Assembly: GCA_019694155.1 (NCBI GenBank)
Contig: JAIBCN010000193.1
Span: forward strand, 34,231 to 98,230
DNA length: 64,000 nucleotides
Direction: 5' to 3'
From: Vicinamibacteria bacterium
Lineage (GTDB): Bacteria > Acidobacteriota > Vicinamibacteria > Fen-336 > JAGNNV01
Part shown: positions 27,994 to 36,549 of the stretch, piece after piece
Layout of the letters: the number at the start of each line of letters is the position of its first letter
How positions within the stretch are numbered: the first letter of the stretch is position 1
Position numbers and translations under genes: made by a program
The notes under the pieces: generated by a model
Told to the model about the DNA's origin: nothing
Seen by the model: only the letters and a program-made list of their open reading frames with translations
Database searches by the model: none

Positions 27994-29277
27994 TCACGCC
28001 CTCCGTACCGCGAGGGCCGAGACGACTTCGAGAACGCGATCGATGTCGGCGGGAGACACGTAGATGTGAGCGGAGAGGCGTACGCCCTTGTCATCACCCT
28101 GCGCGCGCACGCGGATCTTCCGGGCCCAGAGCGCATTCTGGAGATCGCGCGCCGTCGTTCCCTCCACCCTGAACGTGGTGATGGCCGAGGCCAGGCGCGG
28201 ATCGGACGGCGAAGAGAGCACGGCGCCCTTGATCTTCGCGAGCCCGTCGCGCAGCCGTTTCGTGAGAGCGAGATCCCAGCGCTCCACGCGGTCCATGCCG
28301 TGCCGCTCACCCAGCGCCAGCGCGGTCATGAGGCCGTCGATGAGGGCGGTGCTTCCCGTGCCGTACTGCATGAAGCGAAAGGAGCCCTGCTCCTTGTTGT
28401 CCCACTGGTAGCTCGCGAGCGTCGTCCAGAACTTCTCCTGCAAGGGACGCCGGATGTAGAGGAGGCCGGTGCCTTTGGGAGCGAGCAGCCACTTGTGCGG
28501 GCTGGCCACGTAGGCGTCGCAACCCAGTTCGCGCACGTTCACCCGGATCTGGCCCACGGCCTGCGCGCCGTCGATGAGGGACAGGGCACCCCGCTCGCGG
28601 GCAAGCGCGATGAGATCGACGACGGGCATCAGGATCCCGAACTGGGAGGTGATGTGGGAGACCATGATCGCACGCGTCCTTGGGGTCGCGGCCGCGCGGA
28701 ACATCGCGGTGATCCCTTCGGGGCCGCCGCCCACCGCGGTCGCGAGGGGCAGCTCCTTCACCACGATGCCCCGCCGCTTCGCCATGAGCCGGAAGATGGA
28801 GACAGCACCCCCGTGCTCCTGGTCCGTGGTGAGCACCTCGTCGCCCGCCTGCCAGTCGATGCCGTTCCCGAGCGCGTTCATTCCCATGGTGGCGTTCTGG
28901 GTGATGGCGATCTCGTCGGCGGAAGCTCCGAGGAACTTCGCGGCCCTCTCCCGGGCGGCCATCAGGGGCTGGTAGCCGGTGAGCGGCTCGCCATCGGCCT
29001 GGAAGTAGGGCCAGTCGGGCAAGGATGCCTCCGTGTTCCGCAGGCCGTTCACCATGGCGTCCATCACTTCGCGGGGAATGGCGCCGAGCGTGCCCGTGTT
29101 GCAGTAGGTCACCTCCCGCGGAAAGAGCAGGTCCCCTCGCAGGCGCGCGAACATTTCGGCATCGCTCGCGGGGCCTTGCGGCTGCGCGGCGGCGGCACGG
29201 GCCTCGCGCGGGTCCAGGAGCCCTTGAACCAGGGGAATCGCGGCCAGCGCTCCCAGAAAGTCTCGCCTGTTTTCCAT
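27994..29277 (-). CDS. Tat-exported class V aminotransferase (isopenicillin-N-epimerase-like)
   Basis: A 427-residue PLP enzyme. The leader MENRRDFLGALAAIPLVQG contains a twin-arginine motif, so a folded, cofactor-loaded enzyme is probably exported. The class V pattern is clear: TYCNTGTLGAIPREV, EIAITQNATMGMNAL, TDQEHGGAVSI, SLIDGAQAVGQI and the PLP lysine in ASPHKWLLAPKGTGLLYIR. Relatives include isopenicillin N epimerase, cysteine desulfurases and hercynylcysteine lyases. The in-frame region upstream of 29277 lacks protein-like features. The DinB-like gene follows immediately. A periplasmic PLP enzyme is less common, and its substrate cannot be told from the sequence. Confidence 0.88.
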   Translation of the reverse strand: MENRRDFLGALAAIPLVQGLLDPREARAAAAQPQGPASDAEMFARLRGDLLFPREVTYCNTGTLGAIPREVMDAMVNGLRNTEASLPDWPYFQADGEPLTGYQPLMAARERAAKFLGASADEIAITQNATMGMNALGNGIDWQAGDEVLTTDQEHGGAVSIFRLMAKRRGIVVKELPLATAVGGGPEGITAMFRAAATPRTRAIMVSHITSQFGILMPVVDLIALARERGALSLIDGAQAVGQIRVNVRELGCDAYVASPHKWLLAPKGTGLLYIRRPLQEKFWTTLASYQWDNKEQGSFRFMQYGTGSTALIDGLMTALALGERHGMDRVERWDLALTKRLRDGLAKIKGAVLSSPSDPRLASAITTFRVEGTTARDLQNALWARKIRVRAQGDDKGVRLSAHIYVSPADIDRVLEVVSALAVRRA

Positions 29278-29325
29278 CGGCTCTTCCTCCCTCAAGTGAT
29301 CGGCCTCAGAATACGCGGTTTCTGC

Positions 29326-30153
29326 ATGGTCACCGCGCTCATTCTCTGCTCCGCGATCCTGCACGCCTCCTGGAACGCCTTCGTGAAAAACGACGGGGAC
29401 CGCACAGTGGCCATGGCGTGGATCATGGGGATTGGGGGGATCGCGAGCCTTATCGCTCTCCCCTTCACCTCGTTTCCAAAGCCCGAGGTCTGGCCCTACC
29501 TGATAGCGACCACCGTCCTGCAGAACGTGTACTTCGCGTTCGTGATCCTCTCCTATCGGCATGGCGACCTGTCGCAGGCCTACCCGATCGCGCGGGGCTC
29601 GGCCGCCCTGTTCGCCGCCGTGGCCGCCTCGACGCTGGGCCTCGACGTGCTGGTTCCACGCGAGTGGCTGGGCATCGGCCTCTCTTCGCTCGGCATCGCG
29701 AGCCTCGCTTTCGCCGCGCGAGGATCGGGAACACTGCTCCACCGGTCGCTCGGATATCCGCTCCTGAGCGGCGCCTTCACCGCGGCCTACTCGATCGTGG
29801 ACGGCACGGGGGCCCGGACGGCGGCGAGCCCGATCGAGTACGTCCTCTGGATGAACACCTGCGCGGCGCCCTTCCTGCCCGCCTACGTGATCGCCACGAG
29901 GCGGGCGGAGATCGCGCGCACCGGGTTCACCTCGATCGGTCCCCGCGTCGCTGCGGCGCTCGTCGCGATGGCGAGCTACGGCATCGCGGTGTGGGCCTTC
30001 TCGCAGGGCTCGATGGGCCGGATCGCCGTGCTTCGAGAAACCTCGGTGCTCTTCGCGGCCATCCTCGGCTCGGCCGTCCTCAAGGAGCCCTTCGGAGCGC
30101 GGCGGGTCTTTTCCGCCTGCCTCATCGTCGCCGGCTTCGCTCTCTGGCCCTGA
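29326..30153 (+). CDS. DMT-superfamily (EamA-like) permease
   Basis: A 275-residue hydrophobic protein with about nine to ten transmembrane segments in two similar halves, as in EamA/DMT metabolite exporters. Typical stretches are ALILCSAILHASWNAFVKN at the N-terminus, LSYRHGDLSQAYPIARGSAAL at the end of the first half, and VLRETSVLFAAILGSAVLKEPFGARR near the end of the second. The ATG at 29326 begins MVTALIL; a GTG 30 bp upstream is possible. It is divergent from the aminotransferase gene. The substrate is unknown; amino acids or drugs are common for this superfamily. Confidence 0.85.
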   Translation: MVTALILCSAILHASWNAFVKNDGDRTVAMAWIMGIGGIASLIALPFTSFPKPEVWPYLIATTVLQNVYFAFVILSYRHGDLSQAYPIARGSAALFAAVAASTLGLDVLVPREWLGIGLSSLGIASLAFAARGSGTLLHRSLGYPLLSGAFTAAYSIVDGTGARTAASPIEYVLWMNTCAAPFLPAYVIATRRAEIARTGFTSIGPRVAAALVAMASYGIAVWAFSQGSMGRIAVLRETSVLFAAILGSAVLKEPFGARRVFSACLIVAGFALWP

Positions 30154-30162
30154 ACCTCCCGC

Positions 30163-30981
30163 TCAGCCCAGGCGACCGATCAGGTCCTGCAGCACGTCCC
30201 CGCAGTCGCCTTCCACCTTCAGGTGAGCGAGGTCATCGGCCCGCGTCTTCCCCCGATTGACGAGGGCCACCTTCTTCCCCATCTCGGTGGCGGCGAGGCA
30301 GAAGCGATAGCCGGAGAAGACCATCAGTGACGATCCGACCACGAGCACGCCGTCCGCGTCCGCGAGCGCCTCGTAGCAGCCGGCCACCCGCGCCCTGGGA
30401 ACGTTCTCGCCGAAGAACACCACGTCCGGTTTGAGGATCCCCCCGCAGGCGTGGCACGCGGGAACCACCACGTCGTCGAAAGGGCCCTCGAGCAGCGCGT
30501 CGCCATCGGGCGCGTCCACCGCGTTCATGCGGGCCCACCGCGGGTTGCGGGCGACGAGCTCGTCCTGGATGGCGGCGCGCGACGTGGTGGCGCCGCACTC
30601 GAGGCAGCGCACGGTGTCGAGCCGGCCGTGCAGATCGACGACCGACTCGCTCCCCGCCTTCTGGTGAAGACCGTCCACGTTCTGGGTCACGAGCACGGAA
30701 ACCGCGCCGCTCTTTTCGAGCGCGGCGAGGGCCACATGCGCGGCGGCGGGACGGGCGGCGGATACCCGGGCCCAGCCCACGAGGCTCCTCGCCCAGTAGC
30801 GCTGCCTCGTGGCCGGCGAACCGACGAAGTCCTGGAACTGCACGGGGGGCTTGTGCTTCCAGGCTCCCTTCTCGTCGCGGTAGTCGGGGATGCCGGAAGC
30901 GGTGCTGCAACCGGCTCCGGTCAGCACGAAAAGCCGCGGCGCGCTGCGCACGAACGCGCCCAGAGACGCCCCCGAGCTCAA
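30163..30981 (-). CDS. NAD-dependent protein deacylase (sirtuin)
   Basis: A 272-residue Sir2-family enzyme. Motifs present are LTGAGCSTASGIPDYRDEKG for NAD binding, VTQNVDGLHQKAGSESVVDLHG with the catalytic His, two CxxC pairs (CLECG and CHACGG) for zinc, and DVVFFGENVP followed by VVGSSLMVFSGYRF. It removes acyl groups from lysines and makes O-acyl-ADP-ribose. The N-terminal FVRSAPRLFVLTGAGCS is close to animal SIRT4-like class II bacterial sirtuins rather than E. coli CobB (family-level judgment). It converges with the permease gene; no clear partner gene is nearby. Confidence 0.9.
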   Translation of the reverse strand: MSSGASLGAFVRSAPRLFVLTGAGCSTASGIPDYRDEKGAWKHKPPVQFQDFVGSPATRQRYWARSLVGWARVSAARPAAAHVALAALEKSGAVSVLVTQNVDGLHQKAGSESVVDLHGRLDTVRCLECGATTSRAAIQDELVARNPRWARMNAVDAPDGDALLEGPFDDVVVPACHACGGILKPDVVFFGENVPRARVAGCYEALADADGVLVVGSSLMVFSGYRFCLAATEMGKKVALVNRGKTRADDLAHLKVEGDCGDVLQDLIGRLG

Positions 30982-31052
30982 CGGAGGCGCGCTCGCGCCA
31001 TGAAGACCGTCGTCGGACCGTACATGCCCTGGCGACTATATGCTTCGCGGTC

Positions 31053-31559
31053 ATGACATCGGCACCCTCGAACGACCTCTGGCAGACCACCTCGAACCGT
31101 CTTTGGAAGACCCTGACCCCGGAGGAGAAGAACCTCGCGGCCGCCGAACTGGTCAAAGACCCCACTCCGCTCATCAAGGCGAGCGTCATCGCCGTCGTGG
31201 CGGACGCGAGGAAGATGCGCCCCATCGCGGCCCGCAAGCTCCCGCCCGAAGTGCAGGCGAAGATCGTGGCCACCGTGCGGGATCCGGGCGAGATCCTCGC
31301 GTCTTCCCTCCTGGTGGCCCTGCACCTCGGACCCAGAAAGCCGATGCTGATCGCCTTCCTCGACGCCCTCGGGCTGCCTCACGAGGACGGCGTCCTCAAG
31401 GACGAGTCGACGGAGCCCATCGGTCTGGATGCCCTCAAGAAGGCCTGCGCCGCCCTGACCTCCGAGTCGCCGGCGGCCATCCGCGTCTACCTGAACACCC
31501 TCTGGCTCCAGGACGGCGAGCGCTGGGCGAACGCGAAGGACGTCCCCCTCGGAGCCTGA
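31053..31559 (+). CDS. Hypothetical protein, helical
   Basis: A 168-residue protein I do not recognise. It is mainly helical in appearance, with TPEEKNLAAAELVKDPTPLIKASVIAVVADARKMR, LPPEVQAKIVATVRDPGEILASSLLVALHLGPRKPM and a C-terminal WLQDGERWANAKD. There is no signal peptide or membrane segment. Codon use matches the neighbours, with G/C at third positions, which supports a real gene. It is divergent from the sirtuin gene (72 bp gap) and its last bases abut the convergent gene. Confidence 0.7.
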   Translation: MTSAPSNDLWQTTSNRLWKTLTPEEKNLAAAELVKDPTPLIKASVIAVVADARKMRPIAARKLPPEVQAKIVATVRDPGEILASSLLVALHLGPRKPMLIAFLDALGLPHEDGVLKDESTEPIGLDALKKACAALTSESPAAIRVYLNTLWLQDGERWANAKDVPLGA

Positions 31560-32396
31560 TCAGCAGGGGTCGCTGACGGGGTCGGCCTCGGCCGGACTCG
31601 GCAGAGAAAGCCAGTACCTCTCGATCGGCGACCGGCTCCCGCCGCCCGCGGCGTGACGGGCCATGCGGCGCCGGAACGCCTTCTTCGAGCCGAGACGCGC
31701 TTCGAGGCCGAGTTCGGATGCGAGAGAGAAGAGGTCCGCGGAGTCGCCGTCCGTCCACGGCTCGATGACCGGCTGCAGCTTCGGACCGAGCGCGCGCTGC
31801 GGATCCCAGTCGGCCGCCTCCTTGAAGGAAGACTTCAGGGTGGAGGCGAGGCGCGAGCGTTCGCGCAGCCCCCCGAAGATGGGCGGCACGCCGATTCCAC
31901 TGAGAAGGCGGAGTGCGAACGCGCCGTAGCCGCGCGGCGAACGAAGCCGGGTCACCGGGGGCAGGCGGACTCCGAGTGAAGCGAGCCGAAGACGCACCGC
32001 TTCCGCGACCAGGCAGTGGGGCCTCTCTTCGAAGAAGAGCAGATCGCGGCCCGGATCCACGCTCAGAACGGAGCGCAGGATCTTGAAGTAGTCCACGGCG
32101 AGGGGGGCGGCTATGAGCCCGAGCGGCGCCATGACGTGCTTCGGGCGGAGGCGCCGGATGACCACGGCGAATCTTTCGCGCCAGGGCTGCGAGGCGGCGG
32201 TCGCGTCTTCCTCCACTTCCTCGAATCGAAGAACCCGTCCGAGGCCGCGCGCCTCGATGGCGGCGGCGCCGCTCGCGTCATCGAGGGCAAGCAGGAGAGA
32301 CCTGGCCCCGGCGTCGCGCTCGGACCTCAGGCGGGAGAAACAGGAAAGGGCGGCAAGGGACGCGCTGTCGGCAAGCACAACGCTGTCGAACCTCAA
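31560..32396 (-). CDS. Hypothetical protein, weakly PIG-L/LmbE-like
   Basis: A 278-residue protein. The middle has LRPKHVMAPLGLIAAPLAVDYFKILRSVL then RDLLFFEERPHCLVAEAVRLRLASLG, which resembles the layout of LmbE/PIG-L de-N-acetylases (a hydrophobic strand, then a helix, then a strand with an acidic pair). The usual AHPDDE zinc motif at the N-terminus is missing, so catalysis of that type is doubtful. Residues around FGGLRERSRLASTLKSSFKEAADWDPQ form the later region. It converges with the preceding hypothetical gene and lies just downstream, in reading direction, of the initiator tRNA gene. Confidence 0.6.
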   Translation of the reverse strand: MRFDSVVLADSASLAALSCFSRLRSERDAGARSLLLALDDASGAAAIEARGLGRVLRFEEVEEDATAASQPWRERFAVVIRRLRPKHVMAPLGLIAAPLAVDYFKILRSVLSVDPGRDLLFFEERPHCLVAEAVRLRLASLGVRLPPVTRLRSPRGYGAFALRLLSGIGVPPIFGGLRERSRLASTLKSSFKEAADWDPQRALGPKLQPVIEPWTDGDSADLFSLASELGLEARLGSKKAFRRRMARHAAGGGSRSPIERYWLSLPSPAEADPVSDPC

Positions 32397-32422
32397 ACCG
32401 GTCGTTCCCCCGCGATCTCGAC

Positions 32423-32499
<77 letters not shown>

Positions 32500-32562
32500 T
32501 CGAGTCGACGGCGGGATTGTATCAGAGAGACCGGGAGCGCGGTGATAAGTTCCGCAGCACAA

Positions 32563-33621
32563 ATGAAGACGAGTGCGATCATCCTGGTGGGAGGCGAGGG
32601 CACGCGCCTGCGCCCGCTGACCCTTGACCTGCCCAAACCCGTTGTCCCCGTGCTGGATCGGCCCTTTCTCAAGTTCCAGCTCGACCTGCTCCGCAAAGCC
32701 TCGATCACGGACATAGTGCTCTGTGTCGCCTTCCGCCCCGAGCGGATCCGCGCCGTCCTGGGCGACGGCCACGCCGACTCCGTGCAGCTCACCTATGTGC
32801 TGGAGGAGACGCCGCTCGGCACCGGAGGCGCCGTCAAGAACGCGGAAGGGGCTCTGGGGGAGAGAGTGGTGGTGATGAACGGCGACGTCCTCGCCGACAT
32901 GGACCTCGGAGCCATCCTGAAGATGCACGGAGAGACGCGGGCGGCCGCGACGATCGTGCTCCACCCGGTCGACAATCCCTCCGCCTACGGCCTCGTGGAG
33001 ACAGACCAGACCGGCCGGGTGACCCGCTTCGTCGAGAAGCCCAAGCCCGAAGAGATCACGACCAACCGGATCAACGCCGGACTCTACGTGCTCGAAACCA
33101 GAACTCTCTCCCTCATGCCGAAGGGCGTGCCCTACTCGATCGAGCGCGGCTACTTCCCCGCTCTCATCGCAAGCGGCGAGCGCGTTCAGGCCTTCACCCA
33201 CGAGGGCTACTGGATCGACATCGGGACCCACCAGAAGTACCTTCAGGTGCATCTCGATCTGCTCTCGGGCCGCTTCCCTCACGAGATCCAGGCCTCCCGG
33301 CGCGGCTCGGGCTACGCGCACGAAACCGCCGTGATCGATCCCGCCGCGGTACTCGAGGGCCACTTCTATGTCGGACCGGGCTGCCAGGTTGGAGCGGGAT
33401 CCCGGATCGAGGACGGAAGCGCGCTCATCTCGAACGTGCGCGTGCAGGGCGCCACCATCCGCCAGAGCGTGGTCTGGGGCGACACCGAGATCGGCGGCGG
33501 GTCCCTGGTCGAGGGCGCCCTCCTCTCGAACCGCGTCCGCGTGGGACGCCACTGTCACGTCGGCCGCGGCTCGGCCCTGGGGGACGGCGTCGTGATCAGC
33601 GACCATTCCCGCACCTCCTGA
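32563..33621 (+). CDS. Sugar-phosphate nucleotidyltransferase with left-handed beta-helix tail
   Basis: A 352-residue nucleotidyltransferase, probably mannose-1-phosphate guanylyltransferase. The N-terminal signature is ILVGGEGTRLRPLTLDLPKPVVPVLDRPFL, followed by VVMNGDVLADMDL for metal and product binding. EEITTNRINAGLYVLE and WIDIGTHQKYLQVH are also typical. The C-terminal 100 residues are hexapeptide-like (DPAAVLEGHFYVGPGCQVGAGSRIEDGSALI), forming a beta-helix. I took the ATG at 32563; a GTG at 32542 would add seven residues. The downstream phosphomannomutase makes the substrate, so together they would yield GDP-mannose or a related nucleotide sugar for polysaccharide. Glucose or NTP use other than GTP cannot be excluded. 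Confidence 0.85.
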   Translation: MKTSAIILVGGEGTRLRPLTLDLPKPVVPVLDRPFLKFQLDLLRKASITDIVLCVAFRPERIRAVLGDGHADSVQLTYVLEETPLGTGGAVKNAEGALGERVVVMNGDVLADMDLGAILKMHGETRAAATIVLHPVDNPSAYGLVETDQTGRVTRFVEKPKPEEITTNRINAGLYVLETRTLSLMPKGVPYSIERGYFPALIASGERVQAFTHEGYWIDIGTHQKYLQVHLDLLSGRFPHEIQASRRGSGYAHETAVIDPAAVLEGHFYVGPGCQVGAGSRIEDGSALISNVRVQGATIRQSVVWGDTEIGGGSLVEGALLSNRVRVGRHCHVGRGSALGDGVVISDHSRTS

Positions 33622-33651
33622 GAGAGCCTCCCCTAAAGGAACCGAAAGACC

Positions 33652-35001
33652 ATGACCTCCGCCCTCTCCAGCATCTTCAAGGCGTACGACATCCGCGGCC
33701 TCAGCCCGAGCGAGCTCGATCCCCCTCTCGCGCGCCGCATCGGCATCGCCTTCGTCGACTACCTGAAGGCGAAGAACATCGTGATCGGACGGGACATGCG
33801 CGACACCTCGCCCCAGCTCGCGGCCGCCTTCATCGAAGGCGCCCGGTCGCGCGGCGCGAACGTGGTCGACATCGGGATGGTCTCGACGGACATGCTGTAC
33901 TACGCGGTGGCGAGCCAGGCGAAGGACGGGGGCGCCATGCTCACCGCCTCCCACAATCCCAAGCAGTACAACGGCATCAAGCTGGTGCGCTCGGGCGCCA
34001 TCGCGCTCTCCGGCGACGCCGGCATCAAGGAAGTGCGCGACGGCGCCCTCGGGCCCGAGCCCGCGGCCCTGGCCGGGCCGCCTGGCGCACTCACCGAGCA
34101 GGACGTGAGCGCGGCGTATGTCGCGCACTGCCTCAGCTTCATCGACGTGAAGAAGATGCGGCCACTCAAGCTCGTCCTCGACGCCGGGAACGGCATGGGC
34201 GGGCCCACCGCGGAGCGGATCTTCGGCGGCCTGCCCTTCGAGCGCACCGACTTGTACTTCGCCCCCGACGGCAATTTCCCGAACCACCCCGCCGACCCCC
34301 TGGTGGAAGAGAACCGCCGCGACATCATCGTCATGGTGAAGGCGAAGGGCGCGGACATGGGGATCGCCTGGGACGGCGACGCCGACCGGTGCTTCTTCAT
34401 CGACGACACCGGCGAGTTCATCCCGGGGGACTTCGTCACCGCCCTGCTCGGGACCATGTTCGCGAAGCGCGAGCCTGGCGCCACCATCGTGTACGACTGC
34501 CGGGCCTCGCGGGCGGTGGCGGACAGCGTGAAGGGCGCGGGCGGTGTGCCGGTGATGCACCGGGTGGGCCACGCGTTCATGAAGGTCAAGATGCGCGAGC
34601 TGAACGCAGTCTACGGAGGCGAGGTCTCCGCCCACTACTACTTCCGCGACAACTGGTTCGCCGACAACGGCATGATCCCGGCGCTCCTGCTGCTGGAACT
34701 GGTGTGCGGCTCCGGCAGGAAACTCTCGGAACTCCTGGCGCCCTACCGCGCGAAGTACTTCATCTCCGGCGAAATCAACTCGAAGGTCGCGGATGTGCCG
34801 CGAGCCCTGGCGCGCATCGAAGAGCGCTATCGGGACGGCCGCATCCTGAAGCTCGACGGCATCTCTGTCGATTACGACTCGTGGCACTTCAACGTGCGGG
34901 GATCGAACACCGAACCCCTGCTGCGGCTGAACCTCGAGGCGTATTCGCAGGCAGAGATGGAGCAGAGGCGCGACGAGGTGCTGGAGTTGATCCGGGGGTA
35001 G
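33652..35001 (+). CDS. manB: Phosphomannomutase/phosphoglucomutase
   Basis: A 449-residue alpha-phosphohexomutase that interconverts hexose 6- and 1-phosphates. The phosphoserine loop is MLTASHNPKQYNGIKL (Ser near residue 100), the metal loop is GIAWDGDADRCFF (near 241), the sugar-specificity loop is AVYGGEVSAHYYFRD and the phosphate site is RGSNTEPLLRLNLEA near the C-terminus. The GEVSAHYYFR form is the one seen in mannose-acting and dual-specificity enzymes. It follows the nucleotidyltransferase by 30 bp on the same strand, so the pair forms a nucleotide-sugar operon. Confidence 0.93.
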   Translation: MTSALSSIFKAYDIRGLSPSELDPPLARRIGIAFVDYLKAKNIVIGRDMRDTSPQLAAAFIEGARSRGANVVDIGMVSTDMLYYAVASQAKDGGAMLTASHNPKQYNGIKLVRSGAIALSGDAGIKEVRDGALGPEPAALAGPPGALTEQDVSAAYVAHCLSFIDVKKMRPLKLVLDAGNGMGGPTAERIFGGLPFERTDLYFAPDGNFPNHPADPLVEENRRDIIVMVKAKGADMGIAWDGDADRCFFIDDTGEFIPGDFVTALLGTMFAKREPGATIVYDCRASRAVADSVKGAGGVPVMHRVGHAFMKVKMRELNAVYGGEVSAHYYFRDNWFADNGMIPALLLLELVCGSGRKLSELLAPYRAKYFISGEINSKVADVPRALARIEERYRDGRILKLDGISVDYDSWHFNVRGSNTEPLLRLNLEAYSQAEMEQRRDEVLELIRG

Positions 35002-35043
35002 AGGGGGCGCGACCTCGGCGCCCGGTCCGTAACTGCGAGGCGA

Positions 35044-35946
35044 TCAGGCCTTCGGCACCTGCTCGTCCGCGTGATAGCTCGAGCGCACCAGCGGGCCGGA
35101 CTCCACGTGACCGAAGCCCAGGGAGAGGCCGAACTCCTTGAGCCTGGCGAATTCCTCCGGGGAGTAGTACTTGAGAATCGGGAGGTGTTCCATGGACGGT
35201 CTCAGGTACTGGCCCACCGTGAGCACGTCCACCCTCGCCTCGCGGATCGCGCGAATGGTGTCGAGGGCTTCGTCCCATTCTTCGCCGAGGCCCAGCATGA
35301 TCCCGCTCTTGGTCATGAGGCCCGCGTCCTTGGAGCGTGACAGCAGCTCGAGGGAACGCTTGAAGTTGGCGCCGGGGCGCACCTTGCGATAGAGGCGCGG
35401 GACGGTTTCGGTGTTGTGATTCAGAATGTCGGGGCGGGCGTCCAGGACCACCTGGAGCGCCGACCAGTTTCCCTTGAAGTCCGGGATGAGAACCTCGATC
35501 GCGCAGCCCGGAACCTTCTCCCGCACGAGGCGGATGGTCTCCGAAAAGGACCACGCCGCGCCGTCTTTCTGTTCGTCCCGATTAACCGAGGTGATGACCG
35601 CGTGCTTGAGGCGCATGGAGGCGATGGTCTCCGCCACCCGCCGGGGCTCGTCGGGATCGGGAGGCATGGCGGCGAGGCCCGTCTTCACCGCGCAGAACCC
35701 GCAGGCGCGCGTGCAGGTGTCGCCGAGGATCATGAACGTCGCTGTTCCCCGGTTCCAGCAGTCGCCGATATTGGGGCAGCGTGCTTCCTCACAAACGGTG
35801 TGGAGGCGCTGCCCGCGCACCAGGGAAACGAGAGAGTCGTAGCGCTCCCCCATGGGAGCGCGAGCCTTGATCCAGTCCGGGCGCGGCAGGGGCGAAATCA
35901 CCCCCGCGCTGCCTTCGGTGCGGGCCGGACCTTCGGCCTCAAGCAT
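35044..35946 (-). CDS. lipA: Lipoyl synthase
   Basis: A radical-SAM enzyme that inserts two sulfurs into protein-bound octanoyl groups. At 300 residues it is normal size. The auxiliary cluster motif is [13 protein letters not shown], the radical SAM motif is [10 protein letters not shown] (near residue 75), and the C-terminal RSSYHADEQ ends in the conserved RSSY serine ligand. The ATG overlaps the stop of the acidic protein gene by one base (TGATG), so translation of lipA may depend on that of the acidic protein. No lipB gene is present in the window. Confidence 0.96.
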   Translation of the reverse strand: MLEAEGPARTEGSAGVISPLPRPDWIKARAPMGERYDSLVSLVRGQRLHTVCEEARCPNIGDCWNRGTATFMILGDTCTRACGFCAVKTGLAAMPPDPDEPRRVAETIASMRLKHAVITSVNRDEQKDGAAWSFSETIRLVREKVPGCAIEVLIPDFKGNWSALQVVLDARPDILNHNTETVPRLYRKVRPGANFKRSLELLSRSKDAGLMTKSGIMLGLGEEWDEALDTIRAIREARVDVLTVGQYLRPSMEHLPILKYYSPEEFARLKEFGLSLGFGHVESGPLVRSSYHADEQVPKA

Positions 35947-36281
35947 CAGAGCTCTTCCTCTTCCTCGTCTTCCTCATCCTCGTCATCGAAGAGGTCGTCA
36001 TCTTCGTCGTCGAGCTCGTCGAGGTCGTCGTCCTCGTCCTCATCCTCCTCGTCGTCGTCTTCATCTTCGTCCTCGTCCTCTTCGTCCTCGAGGTCGTCGT
36101 CGACGAGTTCGTCATCCTCATCGTCTTCGTCGTCCTCGTCCTCGTCATCGAGCAGCTCGTCTTCGAAGAGATCGGCGTCCGCGTCGGGATCGTCGTCCTC
36201 CCACTCCTCCGAGTCGTCGTCGCTGTTGCGCCGCGGAGAGAGGATCAGCGCTTCAACGTCTTCTGAATTGTCGTAGCTCAT
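35946..36281 (-). CDS. Extremely acidic low-complexity protein coupled to lipA
   Basis: A 111-residue protein. Residues 1-20 ([20 protein letters not shown]) look ordered; from about residue 20 onward it is almost entirely Asp and Glu with few Leu, Val, Phe and Trp. The composition is unlike anything else in the window. It has a reasonable start, and its stop shares a base with the lipA ATG. Such acidic tails bind metals, basic proteins or nucleic-acid-binding partners in other systems, but no function can be assigned here. The repeated GAC/GAG/GAA codons make the opposite strand look like a serine/arginine-rich reading frame, which is not a gene. Confidence 0.75.
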   Translation of the reverse strand: MSYDNSEDVEALILSPRRNSDDDSEEWEDDDPDADADLFEDELLDDEDEDDEDDEDDELVDDDLEDEEDEDEDEDDDEEDEDEDDDLDELDDEDDDLFDDEDEEDEEEEEL

Positions 36282-36439
36282 GGCTTTTCGGTCTCCTTCC
36301 CGGACATTCGGGCTACAGCCCCCCTGTGCCTTCGAAGAGCCAATCGTACCCGCAGTCGATCGAAAGTCGGATGCATACGGCGCGGGATGCGCGCATGCTC
36401 GAGGCCGGGTTTAGGGGAAGGCGCGGTCCGCGGGATGGG

Positions 36440-36476
36440 TTGACTCCGCCAGCACCTTGTCCTAATGTCATAACAA
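36440..36476 (+). promoter_or_regulatory. Promoter and operator of the first TonB receptor gene
   Basis: A -35 box TTGACT (36440-36445), a 17-bp spacer, and a -10 box TAATGT (36463-36468). The operator TTGTCCTAATGTCATAACAA (36457-36476) covers the -10 box, an arrangement expected for repression. Related sites lie upstream of three other genes. Confidence 0.7.
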
Positions 36477-36549
36477 CTGCACCCGCGAGGAGCCTGGAGC
36501 CCCAGTTCCTCCCCGCCGGTTTCGGCGCCCCAAGTCCCTGGAGAATGAA

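Noticed and set aside
35416..36276. Serine/arginine-rich frame of 286 residues
   Set aside because: The Ser runs are the complement of Asp/Glu codons of the acidic protein; the rest is antisense to lipA.
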